Positions 9,315 through 24,217 are shown, numbered from the stretch's first letter. The stretch is 64,000 bases of DNA from Catonia carolina (GCA_035578175.1 JAQMRL010000001.1:235429038-235493037); one strand, 5' to 3'. Notes: a model not told the origin generated them from the letters alone. Numbers and translations are program-made.

Positions 9315-11178
9315 ATCCAATCAGGGAGTTTATATTACTGTACTACGTCACACCGATGTCAACCAATGACAAAGTGTCTTGAGTGTTACGTCATTCGTCA
9401 GGATATGCTGCTTTCTGATTGGTCCATACTGATTCTAGGCGTCACGTCGACTGTGATTGTAATAATAAGTCCACACCCAATGTCAACTTCTAGCTGTTAA
9501 CGGTAGGGCAGAACATATAAAGGTACCTTTTAATGAGATTTATAGTTTCTAGGTAAATATCACTTACGAAATATGTAGTACCCCTTTGCAGAAATGTTTC
9601 GAGTTCTTAAGGAAATTAAAAATTGGTTTCTGTTGCTGGTAAGTGTTCACAGAGTTTTTAAAAAAATCACAAGTGTTCATTCGATACAGACACAAAGAAA
9701 AAAAACAAAAGAGAGTTATCTATTTTTCCTAGTTGTTCGATTTTTTTAACCTAATTTTTGACCAGTAATGTATCATATATTTAAGGGAATGACTTTATAC
9801 AACTGTAAATAAATATTACGATACGTAGAAGGCAACTGAAAAATCTAATTAAAAATATCTTGAGACGAAACAAAGTCAATATCCTACCGGGTAAGAAAAT
9901 ATATCTCAATAATCCGTTTGATAACAAGAAAACTATTTTGATCTACCAACGAGCATTAGTCGAAAAATAATAATCAACGGACTGACAAAATGATGATATA
10001 ATGGCCGATGTAATTTCGAAAAAAGTTTTCTCGCTATACTCTTATTTCATTAGTTCCTGTATTTTAAGATGGATGAAATTTATTGTGGCCAAAATAAAAA
10101 GGTAAAGTGTTAAACATTTTTTGGACGTAATTTGCTAGTTCCTGACTGTAAATATGTACTCATTTTGATGACAGGGTCAGCCAATTATAGGACCAATGCA
10201 CGTAAGAACAGAAGAGGTAGAGGTATAAATGACACTAGTCAGAGTTATCTCATCTGAGATTCATGAATTTCATTTTACAATCAGTATCTGTTGATAATGA
10301 AATACAGGTGTTGTCATTCGGAGAGTCGAAAGTACATGATTTTCCGAAGGACTGGCATTCTGATAAGTATAATTATAAATGCTGTGAGAAGACAATGTAA
10401 ACACATTCAACTCATCTCACTCAGAAAAGATTATAGAGGTTGAAACCACCTTGTCCGCTGTTTAACTAAAAAACAACTTTCATTGCACAACAATTTCAAC
10501 AGCCAGCATTTTAGTTTACTGACAAATTGGATTGAAAATAAGTAATTTTATTAGCCTACTTAGCTTAAGGGAACGCATGAATTGTTCAGTTTCGGGACGT
10601 TAAAATGTCGCTTCTGATAAAGCCGATAAAATTGTAATATTCGAACAAGCTGCCTACATAAACACTGATTAAAGGTTTAAAACTCTATAAAATCACACAG
10701 CTATCGGGATCGTAATTTTTCTGCTTATACTTTCGCTACGACAATTAAGCGAATGCTGTCGCCGAATTATTTTGTATTTATCTTATCAGTACGAATCAGG
10801 TATTAAAGGTTATAGTTTTACACTGCCTGTGTAGAAGATATAAATACTTCTTATAAATTTCCCGTTAACTAACAGATCCTAAATCAACGAAAAATTGACT
10901 TCACAAGACGTTACTTGACAAATCATTTTTGACCTAAGCTATTATTGTGTTTAACAGAAACAAAAATAGCCTATATGTATCAAAATATAACTGGTATTCA
11001 GCAAACGATCTATTAGGGTTGCGTGAGTAAGTCGGGCCAAGTTGAGCGTGATGCGCATGTGACGTCAACGGCTCAAGTAATAATTGCCCAATCAGAGCCT
11101 CGTATTTTCGGCCAATGGGAAGGCCACGTTTTAACCAATCAGATGTATTCTTTTGCGCCATTTTGATTGGTTAATATT
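9315..11178 (+). repeat. Monomer B3
   Basis: B copy, 1864 bp. Has GTTCACAGAG but the TGTAAATAAAT form. A-like AAGTATAATTAT near 10371, where other B copies have AAGTATGATTAT. Confidence 0.95.
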
Positions 11179-13037
11179 GCCCAATCAGAGAGTTTAAATT
11201 ACTGTAATACGTCACACTGATGTCAACCAATGACAATGTGTCTTGAGCGTTACGTCATTCGTCAGGATATGCTGCTTTCTGATTGGTCCGTACTGATTCT
11301 GGGCGTCACGTCGAGTGTGATTGTAATATAAAATCCACACCCAATGTCAACTTCTAGCTGTTAACAGTAGGGCAGAACATATGAAGGTACCTTTTAATGA
11401 GATTTATAGTTTCTAGGTAAATATCACTTACGAAATATGTAGTACCCCTTTGCAGAAATGTTTCGAGTTCTTAAGGAAATTTAAAATTGGTTTCTGTTGC
11501 TGGTAAATGTTAACACGGTTTTTAAAAAAATCACGCTTGTTCATTCGATACCGACACAAAAAAAAAACAAAAGAGAGTTATCTATTTTTCCTAGTTGTTC
11601 GATTTTTGTAACCTAATTTCTGGCCAGTAATGTATCATATTTTTAAGGGAATGACTCATTACAACTGTAAATAAATAATACGATACGTAGAAGGCAACTG
11701 AAACATTTAATTCATTATCTTGAGACGAAACAAAGTCAATATCCTACCGGGTAAGAAAATATACCTCATTAATCCGTTTGATAACAAGAAAACTATTTTG
11801 CTCTACCAACGAGCATTAGTCGAAAAATAATAATCAACGGTCTGACAAAATGATGATGTAATGGCCGATGTAATTTCGAAAAAAGTTTTCTGGCTATACT
11901 CTTATTTCATTAGTTCCTGTATTTTAAGAAGGATGAAATTTATTGTGGCCATAATGAAAAGGTAAAGTGTTAAACATTTTTGCACGTAATTTGTTAGTTC
12001 CTGACTCTAAATATGTATTCATTTTAATGACAGGGTCAGCCAATTATATGACTAAAGCTCGTAAGAACAGAAGAGGTAAAGGTATAAATGACACTAGTCA
12101 GGGTTACCTCATCTGAGATTCATGAATTTCATTTTACAATTAGTATCTGTTGATAATGAAATACAGGTGGTGTCATTCGGAGAGTCGAAAGTACATGATT
12201 TTCCGAAGGACTGGCATTCTGATAAGTATAATTATAAATGCTGTGAGAAGACCATGTAAACACATTCAACTCATCTCACTCAGAAAAGATTATAGAGGTT
12301 GAAACCACCTTGTCCGCTGTTTACCTAAAAAACAACTTTCATTGCACACCAATTTCAACAGCCAGGATTTTAGTTTACTGACAAATTGGGTTGAAAATAA
12401 GTAATTTTATTAGCGTACCTTGCTTAAGAGAACGCATGAATGGTTCGTTTTCGGAACGTTAAAATGTCGCGACTGATAATTCTTATAAAATTGTAATATT
12501 CGAACAAGCTGCCTACATAAACACTGATTACAGGCCTAAAACTCTATAAAATCACACAGCTATCGGGATCGTAATTATTCTGCTTATACTTTCGCTACGA
12601 CAAATAAGCGAATGCTGTCGCCGAATTATTTTGTATTTATCTCATCTGTACGAATCAGGTGTTAAAGGTTATAGTTTTACACTGCCTGTGTAGAAGATAT
12701 AAATACTTCTTATAAATTTCCCGTTAACTAACAGATCCTAAATCAACGAAAAATTGACTTCACAAGACGTTACTTGACAAATCATTTTTGACCTTAGCTA
12801 TTATTGTGTTTAACAGAAACAAAAATAGCCTATATGTATCAAAACATAACTGGTATTCAACAAACGAACTATTAGGGTTGCTTGAGTCAGTCGGACCAAG
12901 TTGAGTGTGATGCGCATGTGACGTCAACGGCTCAGGTAATAATTGCCCAATCAGAGTCTCGTATTTTCGGCCAATAAGAAAGCCCAGTTTTAACCAATCA
13001 GATGTTTTCTTTTGCGTCGTTTTGATTGGTTAATATT
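11179..13037 (+). repeat. Monomer A4, carrying a B-type conversion tract
   Basis: Shortest A copy (1859 bp): no TTA, and two bases lost in the A-run after GACACAAA. About twelve consecutive diagnostic sites between 11426 and 11490 are B-type, with A-type sites on both sides. Also carries AAACATTT (shared with A10 and A11) and private GAATGGTTCG, ACCTTAGC and GATGTTTTCTT. Confidence 0.95.
11426..11490 (+). other. B-to-A conversion tract in A4
   Basis: About twelve consecutive diagnostic positions have B-type bases inside an A monomer. The left exchange point lies between 11393 (A-type ATGAAGG) and 11426. The right one lies between 11490 and 11507 (A-type GTAAATG). The tract is 65 to about 113 bp long, typical of gene conversion rather than crossover. 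Confidence 0.85.
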
Positions 13038-14901
13038 ATCCAATCAGGGAGTTTATATTACTGTACTACGTCACACCGATGTCAACCAATGACAAAGTGT
13101 CTTGAGTGTTACGTCATTCGTCAGGATATGCTGCTTTCTGATTGGTCCATACTGATTCTAGGCGTCACGTCGACTGTGATTGTAATAATAAGTCCACACC
13201 CAATGTCAACTTCTAGCTGTTAACGGTAGGGCAGAACATATAAAGGTACCTTTTAATGAGATTTATAGTTTCTAGGTAAATATCACTTACGAAATATGTA
13301 GTACCCCTTTGCAGAAATGTTTCGAGTTCTTAAGGAAATTAAAAATTGGTTTCTGTTGCTGGTAAGTGTTCATACAGTTTTTAAAAAAATCACAAGTGTT
13401 CATTCGATACAGACACAAAGAAAAAAAACAAAAGAGAGTTATCTATTTTTCCTAGTTGTTCGATTTTTTTAACCTAATTTTTGACCAGTAATGTATCATA
13501 TATTTAAGGGAATGACTTTATACAACTGTAAATAAATATTACGATACGTAGAAGGCAACTGAAAAATCTAATTAAAAATATCTTGAGACGAAACAAAGTC
13601 AATATCCTACCGGGTAAGAAAATATATCTCAATAATCCGTTTGATAACAAGAAAACTATTTTGATCTACCAACGAGCATTAGTCGAAAAATAATAATCAA
13701 CGGACTGACAAAATGATGATATAATGGCCGATGTAATTTCGAAAAAAGTTTTCTCGCTATACTCTTATTTCATTAGTTCCTGTATTTTAAGATGGATGAA
13801 ATTTATTGTGGCCAAAATAAAAAGGTAAAGTGTTAAACATTTTTTGGACGTAATTTGCTAGTTCCTGACTGTAAATATGTACTCATTTTGATGACAGGGT
13901 CAGCCAATTATAGGACCAATGCACGTAAGAACAGAAGAGGTAGAGGTATAAATGACACTAGTCAGAGTTATCTCATCTGAGATTCATGAATTTCATTTTA
14001 CAATCAGTATCTGTTGATAATGAAATACAGGTGTTGTCATTCGGAGAGTCGAAAGTACATGATTTTCCGAAGGACTGGCATTCTGATAAGTATGATTATA
14101 AATGCTGTGAGAAGACAATGTAAACACATTCAACTCATCTCACTCAGAAAAGATTATAGAGGTTGAAACCACCTTGTCCGCTGTTTAACTAAAAAACAAC
14201 TTTCATTGCACAACAATTTCAACAGCCAGCATTTTAGTTTACTGACAAATTGGATTGAAAATAAGTAATTTTATTAGCCTACTTAGCTTAAGGGAACGCA
14301 TGAATTGTTCAGTTTCGGGACGTTAAAATGTCGCTTCTGATAAAGCCGATAAAATTGTAATATTCGAACAAGCTGCCTACATAAACACTGATTAAAGGTT
14401 TAAAACTCTATAAAATCACACAGCTATCGGGATCGTAATTTTTCTGCTTATACTTTCGCTACGACAATTAAGCGAATGCTGTCGCCGAATTATTTTGTAT
14501 TTATCTTATCAGTACGAATCAGGTATTAAAGGTTATAGTTTTACACTGCCTGTGTAGAAGATATAAATACTTCTTATAAATTTCCCGTTAACTAACAGAT
14601 CCTAAATCAACGAAAAATTGACTTCACAAGACGTTACTTGACAAATCATTTTTGACCTAAGCTATTATTGTGTTTAACAGAAACAAAAATAGCCTATATG
14701 TATCAAAATATAACTGGTATTCAGCAAACGATCTATTAGGGTGGCGTGAGTAAGTCGGGCCAAGTTGAGCGTGATGCGCATGTGACGTCAACGGCTCAAG
14801 TAATAATTGCCCAATCAGAGCCTCGTATTTTCGGCCAATGGGAAGGCCACGTTTTAACCAATCAGATGTATTCTTTTGCGCCATTTTGATTGGTTAATAT
14901 T
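13038..14901 (+). repeat. Monomer B4
   Basis: B copy, 1864 bp. Private GTTCATACAG near 13370 and GGGTGGCGTG near 14741. Confidence 0.95.
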
Positions 14902-16763
14902 GCCCAATCAGAGAGTTTAAATTACTGTAATACGTCACACTGATGTCAACCAATGACAATGTGTCTTGAGCGTTACGTCATTCGTCAGGATATGCTGCTT
15001 TCTGATTGGTCCGTACTGATTCTGGGCGTCACGTCGAGTGTGATTGTAATATAAAATCCACACCCAATGTCAACTTCTAGCTGTTAACAGTAGGGCAGAA
15101 CATATGAAGGTACCTTTTAATGAGAATTATAGTTTCTAGGTAAATATCGCTTATGAATTACGTATTACCCCATTGTAGAGATCTTTCAAGTTTTTAAGGA
15201 AATTAAAAATTGTTTTCTGTTGCTGGTAAATGTTAACACGGTTTTTAAAAAAAATCACGCTTGTTCATTCGATACCGACACAAAGAAAAAAAACAAAAGA
15301 GAGTTATCTATTTTTCCTAGTTGTTCGATTTTTGTAACCTAATTTCTGGCCAGTAATGTATCATATTTTTAAGGGAATGACTCATTACAACTGTAAATAA
15401 ATAATACGATACGTAGAAGGCAACTGAAAAATTTAATTCATTATCTTGAGACGAAACAAAGTCAATATCCTACCGGGTAAGAAAATATACCTCATTAATC
15501 CGTTTGATAACAAGAAAACTATTTTGCTCTACCAACGAGCATTAGTCGAAAAATAATAATCAACGGTCTGACAAAATGATGATGTAATGGCCGATGTAAT
15601 TTCGAAAAAAGTTTTCTGGCTATACTCTTATTTCATTAGTTCCTGTATTTTAAGAAGGATGAAATTTATTGTGGCCATAATGAAAAGGTAAAGTGTTAAA
15701 CATTTTTGCACGTAATTTGTTAGTTCCTGACTCTAAATATGTATTCATTTTAATGACAGGGTCAGCCAATTATATGACTAAAGCTCGTAAGAACAGAAGA
15801 GGTAAAGGTATAAATGACACTAGTCAGGGTTACCTCATCTGAGATTCATGAATTTCATTTTACAATTAGTATCTGTTGATAATGAAATACAGGTGGTGTC
15901 ATTCGGAGAGTCGAAAGTACATGATTTTCCAAAGGACTGGCATTCTGATAAGTATAATTATAAATGCTGTGAGAAGACAATGTAAACACATTCAACTCAT
16001 CTCACTCAGAAAAGATTATAGAGGTTGAAACCACCTTGTCCGCTGTTTACCTAAAAAACAACTTTCATTGCACACCAATTTCAACAGCCAGGATTTTAGT
16101 TTACTGACAAATTGGGTTGAAAATAAGTAATTTTATTAGCGTACCTTGCTTAAGAGAACGCATGAATTGTTCGTTTTCGGAACGTTAAAATGTCGCGACT
16201 GATAATTCTTATAAAATTGTAATATTCGAACAAGCTGCCTACATAAACACTGATTACAGGCCTAAAACTCTATAAAATCACACAGCTATCGGGATCGTAA
16301 TTATTCTGCTTATACTTTCGCTACGACAAATAAGCGAATGCTGTCGCCGAATTATTTTGTATTTATCTCATCTGTACGAATCAGGTGTTAAAGGTTATAG
16401 TTTTACACTGCCTGTGTAGAAGATATAAATACTTCTTATAAATTTCCCGTTAACTAACAGATCCTAAATCAACGAAAAATTGACTTCACAAGACGTTACT
16501 TGACAAATCATTTTTGACCTAAGCTATTATTGTGTTTAACAGAAACAAAAATAGCCTATATGTATCAAAACATAACTGGTATTCAACAAACGAACTATTA
16601 GGGTTGCTTGAGTCAGTCGGACCAAGTTGAGTGTGATGCGCATGTGACGTCAACGGCTCAGGTAATAATTGCCCAATCAGAGTCTCGTATTTTCGGCCAA
16701 TAAGAAAGCCCAGTTTTAACCAATCAGATGTTGTCTTTTGCGTCGTTTTGATTGGTTAATATT
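14902..16763 (+). repeat. Monomer A5
   Basis: A copy, 1862 bp: no TTA, with one extra A in the A-run after GGTTTTT near 15248. Shares TTTTCCAAAGG with A2. Has B-like GAAGACAATG near 15974 and private GAGAATTATAG near 15122. Confidence 0.95.
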
Positions 16764-18628
16764 ATCCAATCAGGGAGTTTATATTACTGTACTACGTCAC
16801 ACCGATGTCAACCATTGACAAAGTGTCTTGAGTGTTACGTCATTCGTCAGGATATGCTGCTTTCTGATTGGTCCATACTGATTCTAGGCGTCACGTCGAC
16901 TGTGATTGTAATAATAAGTCCACACCCAATGTCAACTTCTAGCTGTTAACGGTAGGGCAGAACATATAAAGGTACCTTTTAATGAGATTTATAGTTTCTA
17001 GGTAAATATCACTTACGAAATATGTAGTACCCCTTTGCAGAAATGTTTCGAGTTCTTAAGGAAATTAAAAATTGGTTTCTGTTGCTGGTAAGTGTTCACA
17101 GAGTTTTTAAAAAAATCACAAGTGTTCATTCGATACAGACACAAAGAAAAAAAACAAAAGAGAGTTATCTATTTTTCCTAGTTGTTCGATTTTTTTAACC
17201 TAATTTTTGACCAGTAATGTATCATATATTTAAGGGAATGACTTTATACAACTGTAATAAAATATTACGATACGTAGAAGGCAACTGAAAAATCTAATTA
17301 AAAATATCTTGAGACGAAACAAAGTCAATATCCTACCGGGTAAGAAAATATATCTCAATAATCCGTTTGATAACAAGAAAACTATTTTGATCTACCAACG
17401 AGCATTAGTCGAAAAATAATAATCAACGGACTGACAAAATGATGATATAATGGCCGATGTAATTTCGAAAAAAGTTTTCTCGCTATACTCTTATTTCATT
17501 AGTTCCTGTATTTTAAGATGGATGAAATTTATTGTGGCCAAAATAAAAAGGTAAAGTGTTAAACATTTTTTGGACGTAATTTGCTAGTTCCTGACTGTAA
17601 AGTATGTACTCATTTTGATGACAGGGTCAGCCAATTATAGGACCAATGCACGTAAGAACAGAAGAGGTAGAGGTATAAATGACACTAGTCAGAGTTATCT
17701 CATCTGAGATTCATGAATTTCATTTTACAATCAGTATCTGTTGATAATGAAATACAGGTGTTGTCATTCGGAGAGTCGAAAGTACATGATTTTCCGAAGG
17801 ACTGGCATTCTGATAAGTATGATTATAAATGCTGTGAGAAGACAATGTAAACACATTCAACTCATCTCACTCAGAAAAGATTATAGAGGTTGAAACCACC
17901 TTGTCCGCTGTTTAACTAAAAAACAACTTTCATTGCACAACAATTTCAACAGCCAGCATTTTAGTTTACTGACAAATTGGATTGAAAATAAGTAATTTTA
18001 TTAGCCTACTTAGCTTAAGGGAACGCATGAATTGTTCAGTTTCGGGACGTTAAAATGTCGCTTCTGATAAAGCCGATAAAATTGTAATATTCGAACAAGC
18101 TGCCTACATAAACACTGATTAAAGGTTTAAAACTCTATAAAATCACACAGCTATCGGGATCGTAATTTTTCTGCTTATACTTTCGCTACGACAATTAAGC
18201 GAATGCTGTCGCCGAATTATTTTGTATTTATCTTATCAGTACGAATCAGGTATTAAAGGTTATAGTTTTACACTGCCTGTGTAGAAGATATAAATACTTC
18301 TTATAAATTTCCCGTTAACTAACAGATCCTAAATCAACGAAAAATTGACTTCACAAGACGTTACTTGACAAATCATTTTTGACCTAAGCTATTATTGTGT
18401 TTAACAGAAACAAAAATAGCCTATATGTATCAAAATATAACTGGTATTCAGCAAACGATCTATTAGGGTTGCGTGAGTAAGTCGGGCCAAGTTGAGCGTG
18501 ATGCGCATGTGACGTCAACGGCTCAAGTAATAATTGCCCAATCAGAGCCTCGTATTTTCGGCCAATGGGAAGGCCACGTTTTAACCAATCAGATGTATTC
18601 TTTTGCGCCATTTTGATTGGTTAATATT
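16764..18628 (+). repeat. Monomer B5
   Basis: The only B copy not 1864 bp long (1865), because of an inserted G in CTGTAAAGTATG near 17602. The CCAAT box at 16812-16816 is mutated to CCATT. Left-side haplotype marks GTTCACAGAG and TGTAATAAAAT are present. Confidence 0.95.
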
Positions 18629-20488
18629 GCCCAATCAGAGAGTTTAAATTACTGTAATACGTCACACTGATGTCAACCAATGACAATGTGTCTTGAGCGT
18701 TACGTCATTCGTCAGGATATGCTGCTTTCTGATTGGTCCGTACTGATTCTGGGCGTCACGTCGAGTGTGATTGTAATATAAAATCCACACCCAATGTCAA
18801 CTTCTAGCTGTTAAAGTAGGGCAGAACATATGAAGGTACCTTTTAATGAGATTTATAGTTTCTAGGTAAATATCGCTTATGAATTACGTATTACCCCATT
18901 GTAGAGATCTTTCAAGTTTTTAAGGAAATTAAAAATTGTTTTCTGTTGCTGGTAAATGTTAACACGGTTTTTAAAAAAATCACGCTTGTTCATTCGATAC
19001 CGACACAAAGAAAAAAAACAAAAGAGAGTTATCTATTTTTCCTAGTTGTTCGATTTTTGTAACCTAATTTCTGGCCAGTAATGTATCATATTTTTAAGGG
19101 AATGACTCATTACAACTGTAAATAAATAATACGATACGTAGAAGGCAACTGAAAAATTTAATTCATTATCTTGAGACGAAACAAAGTCAATATCCTACCG
19201 GGTAAGAAAATATACCTCATTAATCCGTTTGATAACAAGAAAACTATTTTGCTCTACCAACGAGCATTAGTCGAAAAATAATAATCAACGGTCTGACAAA
19301 ATGATGATGTAATGGCCGATGTAATTTCGAAAAAAGTTTTCTGGCTATACTCTTATTTCATTAGTTCCTGTATTTTAAGAAGGATGAAATTTATTGTGGC
19401 CATAATGAAAAGGTAAAGTGTTAAACATTTTTGCACGTAATTTGTTAGTTCCTGACTCTAAATATGTATTCATTTTAATGACAGGGTCAGCCAATTATAT
19501 GACTAAAGCTCGTAAGAACAGAAGAGGTAAAGGTATAAATGACACTAGTCAGGGTTACCTCATCTGAGATTCATGAATTTCATTTTACAATTAGTATCTG
19601 TTGATAATGAAATACAGGTGGTGTCATTCGGAGAGTCGAAAGTTCATGATTTTCCGAAGGACTGGCATTCTGATAAGTATAATTATAAATGCTGTGAGAA
19701 GACCATGTAAACACATTCAACTCATCTCACTCAGAAAAGATTATAGAGGTTGAAACCACCTTGTCCGCTGTTTACCTAAAAAACAATTTTCATTGCACAC
19801 CAATTTCAACAGCCAGGATTTTAGTTTACTGACAAATTGGGTTGAAAATAAGTAATTTTATTAGCGTACCTTGCTTAAGAGAACGCATGAATTGTTCGTT
19901 TTCGGAACGTTAAAATGTCGCGACTGATAATTCTTATAAAATTGTAATATTCGAACAAGCTGCCTACATAAACACTGATTACAGGCCTAAAACTCTATAA
20001 AATCACACAGCTATCGGGATCGTAATTATTCTGCTTATACTTTCGCTACGACAAATAAGCGAATGCTGTCGCCGAATTATTTTGTATTTATCTCATCTGT
20101 ACGAATCAGGTGTTAAAGGTTATAGTTTTACACTGCCTGTGTAGAAGATATAAATACTTCTTATAAATTTCCCGTTAACTAACAGATCCTAAATCAACGA
20201 AAAATTGACTTCACAAGACGTTACTTGACAAATCATTTTTGACCTAAGCTATTATTGTGTTTAACAGAAACAAAAATAGCCTATATGTATCAAAACATAA
20301 CTGGTATTCAACAAACGAACTATTAGGGTTGCTTGAGTCAGTCGGACCAAGTTGAGTGTGATGCGCATGTGACGTCAACGGCTCAGGTAATAATTGCCCA
20401 ATCAGAGTCTCGTATTTTCGGCCAATAAGAAAGCCCAGTTTTAACCAATCAGATGTTGTCTTTTGCGTCGTTTTGATTGGTTAATATT
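18629..20488 (+). repeat. Monomer A6
   Basis: A copy, 1860 bp: no TTA, plus a C deletion (GTTAAAGTAGGG) shared with A8. Private AAAGTTCATG near 19643 and AACAATTTTC near 19785. Confidence 0.95.
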
Positions 20489-22352
20489 ATCCAATCAGGG
20501 AGTTTATATTACTGTACTACGTCACACCGATGTCAACCAATGACAAAGTGTCTTGAGTGTTACATCATTCGTCAGGATATGCTGCTTTCTGATTGGTCCA
20601 TACTGATTCTAGGCGTCACGTCGACTGTGATTGTAATAATAAGTCCACACCCAATGTCAACTTCTAGCTGTTAACGGTAGGGCAGAACATATAAAGGTAC
20701 CTTTTAATGAGATTTATAGTTTCTAGGTAAATATCACTTACGAAATATGTAGTACCCCTTTGCAGAAATGTTTCGAGTTCTTAAGGAAATTAAAAATTGG
20801 TTTCTGTTGCTGGTAAGTGTTCACACAGTTTTTAAAAAAATCACAAGTGTTCATTCGATACAGACACAAAGAAAAAAAACAAAAGAGAGTTATCTATTTT
20901 TCCTAGTTGTTCGATTTTTTTAACCTAATTTTTGACCAGTAATGTATCATATATTTAAGGGAATGACTTTATACAACTGTAAATAAATATTACGATACGT
21001 AGAAGGCAACTGAAAAATCTAATTAAAAATATCTTGAGACGAAACAAAGTCAATATCCTACCGGGTAATAAAATATATCTCAATAATCCGTTTGATAACA
21101 AGAAAACTATTTTGATCTACCAACGAGCATTAGTCGAAAAATAATAATCAACGGACTGACAAAATGATGATATAATGGCCGATGTAATTTCGAAAAAAGT
21201 TTTCTCGCTATACTCTTATTTCATTAGTTCCTGTATTTTAAGATGGATGAAATTTATTGTGGCCAAAATAAAAAGGTAAAGTGTTAAACATTTTTTGGAC
21301 GTAATTTGCTAGTTCCTGACTGTAAATATGTACTCATTTTGATGACAGGGTCAGCCAATTATAGGACCAATGCACGTAAGAACAGAAGAGGTAGAGGTAT
21401 AAATGACACTAGTCAGAGTTATCTCATCTGAGATTCATGAATTTCATTTTACAATCAGTATCTGTTGATAATGAAATACAGGTGTTGTCATTCGGAGAGT
21501 CGATAGTACATGATTTTCATAAGGACTGGCATTCTGATAAGTATGATTATAAATGCTGTGAGAAGACAATGTAAACACATTCAACTCATCTCACTCAGAA
21601 AAGATTATAGAGGTTGAAACCACCTTGTCCGCTGTTTAACTAAAAAACAACTTTCATTGCACAACAATTTCAACAGCCAGCATTTTAGTTTACTGACAAA
21701 TTGGATTGAAAATAAGTAATTTTATTAGCCTACTTAGCTTAAGGGAACGCATGATTTGTTCAGTTTCGGGACGTTAAAATGTCGCTTCTGATAAAGCCGA
21801 TAAAATTGTAATATTCGAACAAGCTGCCTACATAAACACTGATTAAAGGTTTAAAACTCTATAAAATCACACAGCTATCGGGATCGTAATTTTTCTGCTT
21901 ATACTTTCGCTACGACAATTAAGCGAATGCTGTCGCCGAATTATTTTGTATTTATCTTATCAGTACGAATCAGGTATTAAAGGTTATAGTTTTACACTGC
22001 CTGTGTAGAAGATATAAATACTTCTTATAAATTTCCCGTTAACTAACAGATCCTAAATCAACGAAAAATTGACTTCACAAGACGTTACTTGACAAATCAT
22101 TTTTGACCTAAGCTATTATTGTGTTTAACAGAAACAAAAATAGCCTATATGTATCAAAATATAACTGGTATTCAGCAAACGATCTATTAGGGTTGCGTGA
22201 GTAAGTCGGGCCAAGTTGAGCGTGATGCGCATGTGACGTCAACGGCTCAAGTACTAATTGCCCAATCAGAGCCTCGTATTTTCGGCCAATGGGAAGGCCA
22301 CGTTTTAACCAATCAGATGTATTCTTTTGCGCCATTTTGATTGGTTAATATT
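20489..22352 (+). repeat. Monomer B6
   Basis: B copy, 1864 bp; first of the right-side haplotype (GTTCACACAG). The CRE half-site at 20560-20567 is mutated to TTACATCA. Several private changes: GGGTAATAAAA near 21063, TCGATAGTAC near 21502, TTTTCATAAGG near 21515, ATGATTTGTTC near 21751, AAGTACTAATTG near 22250. Confidence 0.95.
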
Positions 22353-24217
22353 GCCCAATCAGAGAGTTTAAATTACTGTAATACGTCACACTGATGTCAA
22401 CCAATGACAATGTGTCTTGAGCGTTACGTCATTCGTCAGGATATGCTGCTTTCTGATTGGTCCGTACTGATTCTGGGCGTCACGTCGAGTGTGATTGTAA
22501 TATAAAATCCACACCCAATGTCAACTTCTAGCTGTTAACAGTAGGGCAGAACATATTATGAAGGTACCTTTTAATGAGATTTATAGTTTCTAGGTAAATA
22601 TCGCTTATGAATTACGTATTACCCCATTGTAGAGATCTTTCAAGTTTTTAAGGAAATTAAAAATTGTTTTTTTGTTGCTGGTAAATGTTAACACGGTTTT
22701 TAAAAAAATCACGCTTGTTTATTCTATACCGACACAAAGAAACAAAACAAAAGAGAGTTATCTATTTTTCCTAGTTGTTCGATTTTTGTAACCTAATTTC
22801 TGGCCAGTAATGTATCATATTTTTAAGGGAATGACGCATTACAACTGTAAATAAATAATACGATACGTAGAAGGCAACTGAAAAATTTAATTCATTATCT
22901 TGAGACGAAACAAAGTCAATATCCTACCGGGTAAGAAAATATACCTCATTAATCCGTTTGATAACAAGAAAACTATTTTGCTCTACCAACGAGCATTAGT
23001 CGAAAAATAATAATCAACGGTCTGACAAAATGATGATGTAATGGCCGATGTAATTTCGAAAAAAGTTTTCTGGCTATACTCTTATTTCATTAGTTCCTGT
23101 ATTTTAAGAAGGATGAAATTTATTGTGGCCATAATGAAAAGGTAAAGTGTTAAACATTTTTGCACGTAATTTGTTAGTTCCTGACTCTAAATATGTATTC
23201 ATTTTAATGACAGGGTCAGCCAATTATATGACTAAAGCTCGTAAGAACAGAAGAGGTAAAGGTATAAATGACACTAGTCAGTGTTACCTCATCTGAGATT
23301 CATGAATTTCATTTTACAATTAGTATCTGTTGATAATGAAATACAGGTGGTGTCATTCGGAGAGTCGAAAGTACATGATTTTCCGAAGGACTGGCATTCT
23401 GATAAGTATAATTATAAATGCTGTGAGAAGACCATGTAAACACATTCAACTCATCTCACTCAGAAAAGATTATAGAGGTTGAAACCACCTTGTCCGCTGT
23501 TTACCTAAAAAACAACTTTCATTGCACACCAATTTCAACAGCCAGGATTTTAGTTTACTGACAAATTGGGTTGAAAATAAGTAATTTTATTAGCGTACCT
23601 TGCTTAAGAGAACGCATGAATTGTTCGTTTTCGGAACGTTAAAATGTCGCGACTGATAATTCTTATAAAATTGTAATATTCGAACAAGCTGCCTACATAA
23701 ACACTGATTACAGGCCTAAAACTCTATAAAATCACACAGCTATCGGGATCGTAATTATTCTGCTTATACTTTCGCTACGACAAATAAGCGAATGCTGTCG
23801 CCGAATTATTTTGTATTTATCTCATCTGTACGAATCAGGTGTTAAAGGTTATAGTTTTACACTGCCTGTGTAGAAGATATAAATACTTCTTATAAATTTC
23901 CCGTTAACTAACAGATCCTAAATCAACGAAAAATTGACTTCACAAGACGTTACTTGACAAATCATTTTTTACCTAAGCTATTATTGTGTTTAACAGAAAC
24001 AAAAATAGCCTATATGTATCAAAACATAACTGGTATTCAACAAACGAACTTTTAGGGTTGCTTGAGTCAGTCGGACCAAGTTGAGTGTGATGCGCATGTG
24101 ACGTCAACGGCTCAGGTAATAATTGCCCAATCAGAGTCTCGTATTTTCGGCCAATAAGAAAGCCCAGTTTTAACCAATCAGATGTTGTCTTTTGCGTCGT
24201 TTTGATTGGTTAATATT
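22353..24217 (+). repeat. Monomer A7
   Basis: Longest A copy (1865 bp): TTA present plus one extra T in GTTTTTTTGTTGC near 22670. One of the most divergent A copies. Private TTTATTCTATACC, GAAACAAAAC, GACGCATT, CAGTGTTACC, TTTTTTACC and AACTTTTAGG. Confidence 0.95.
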
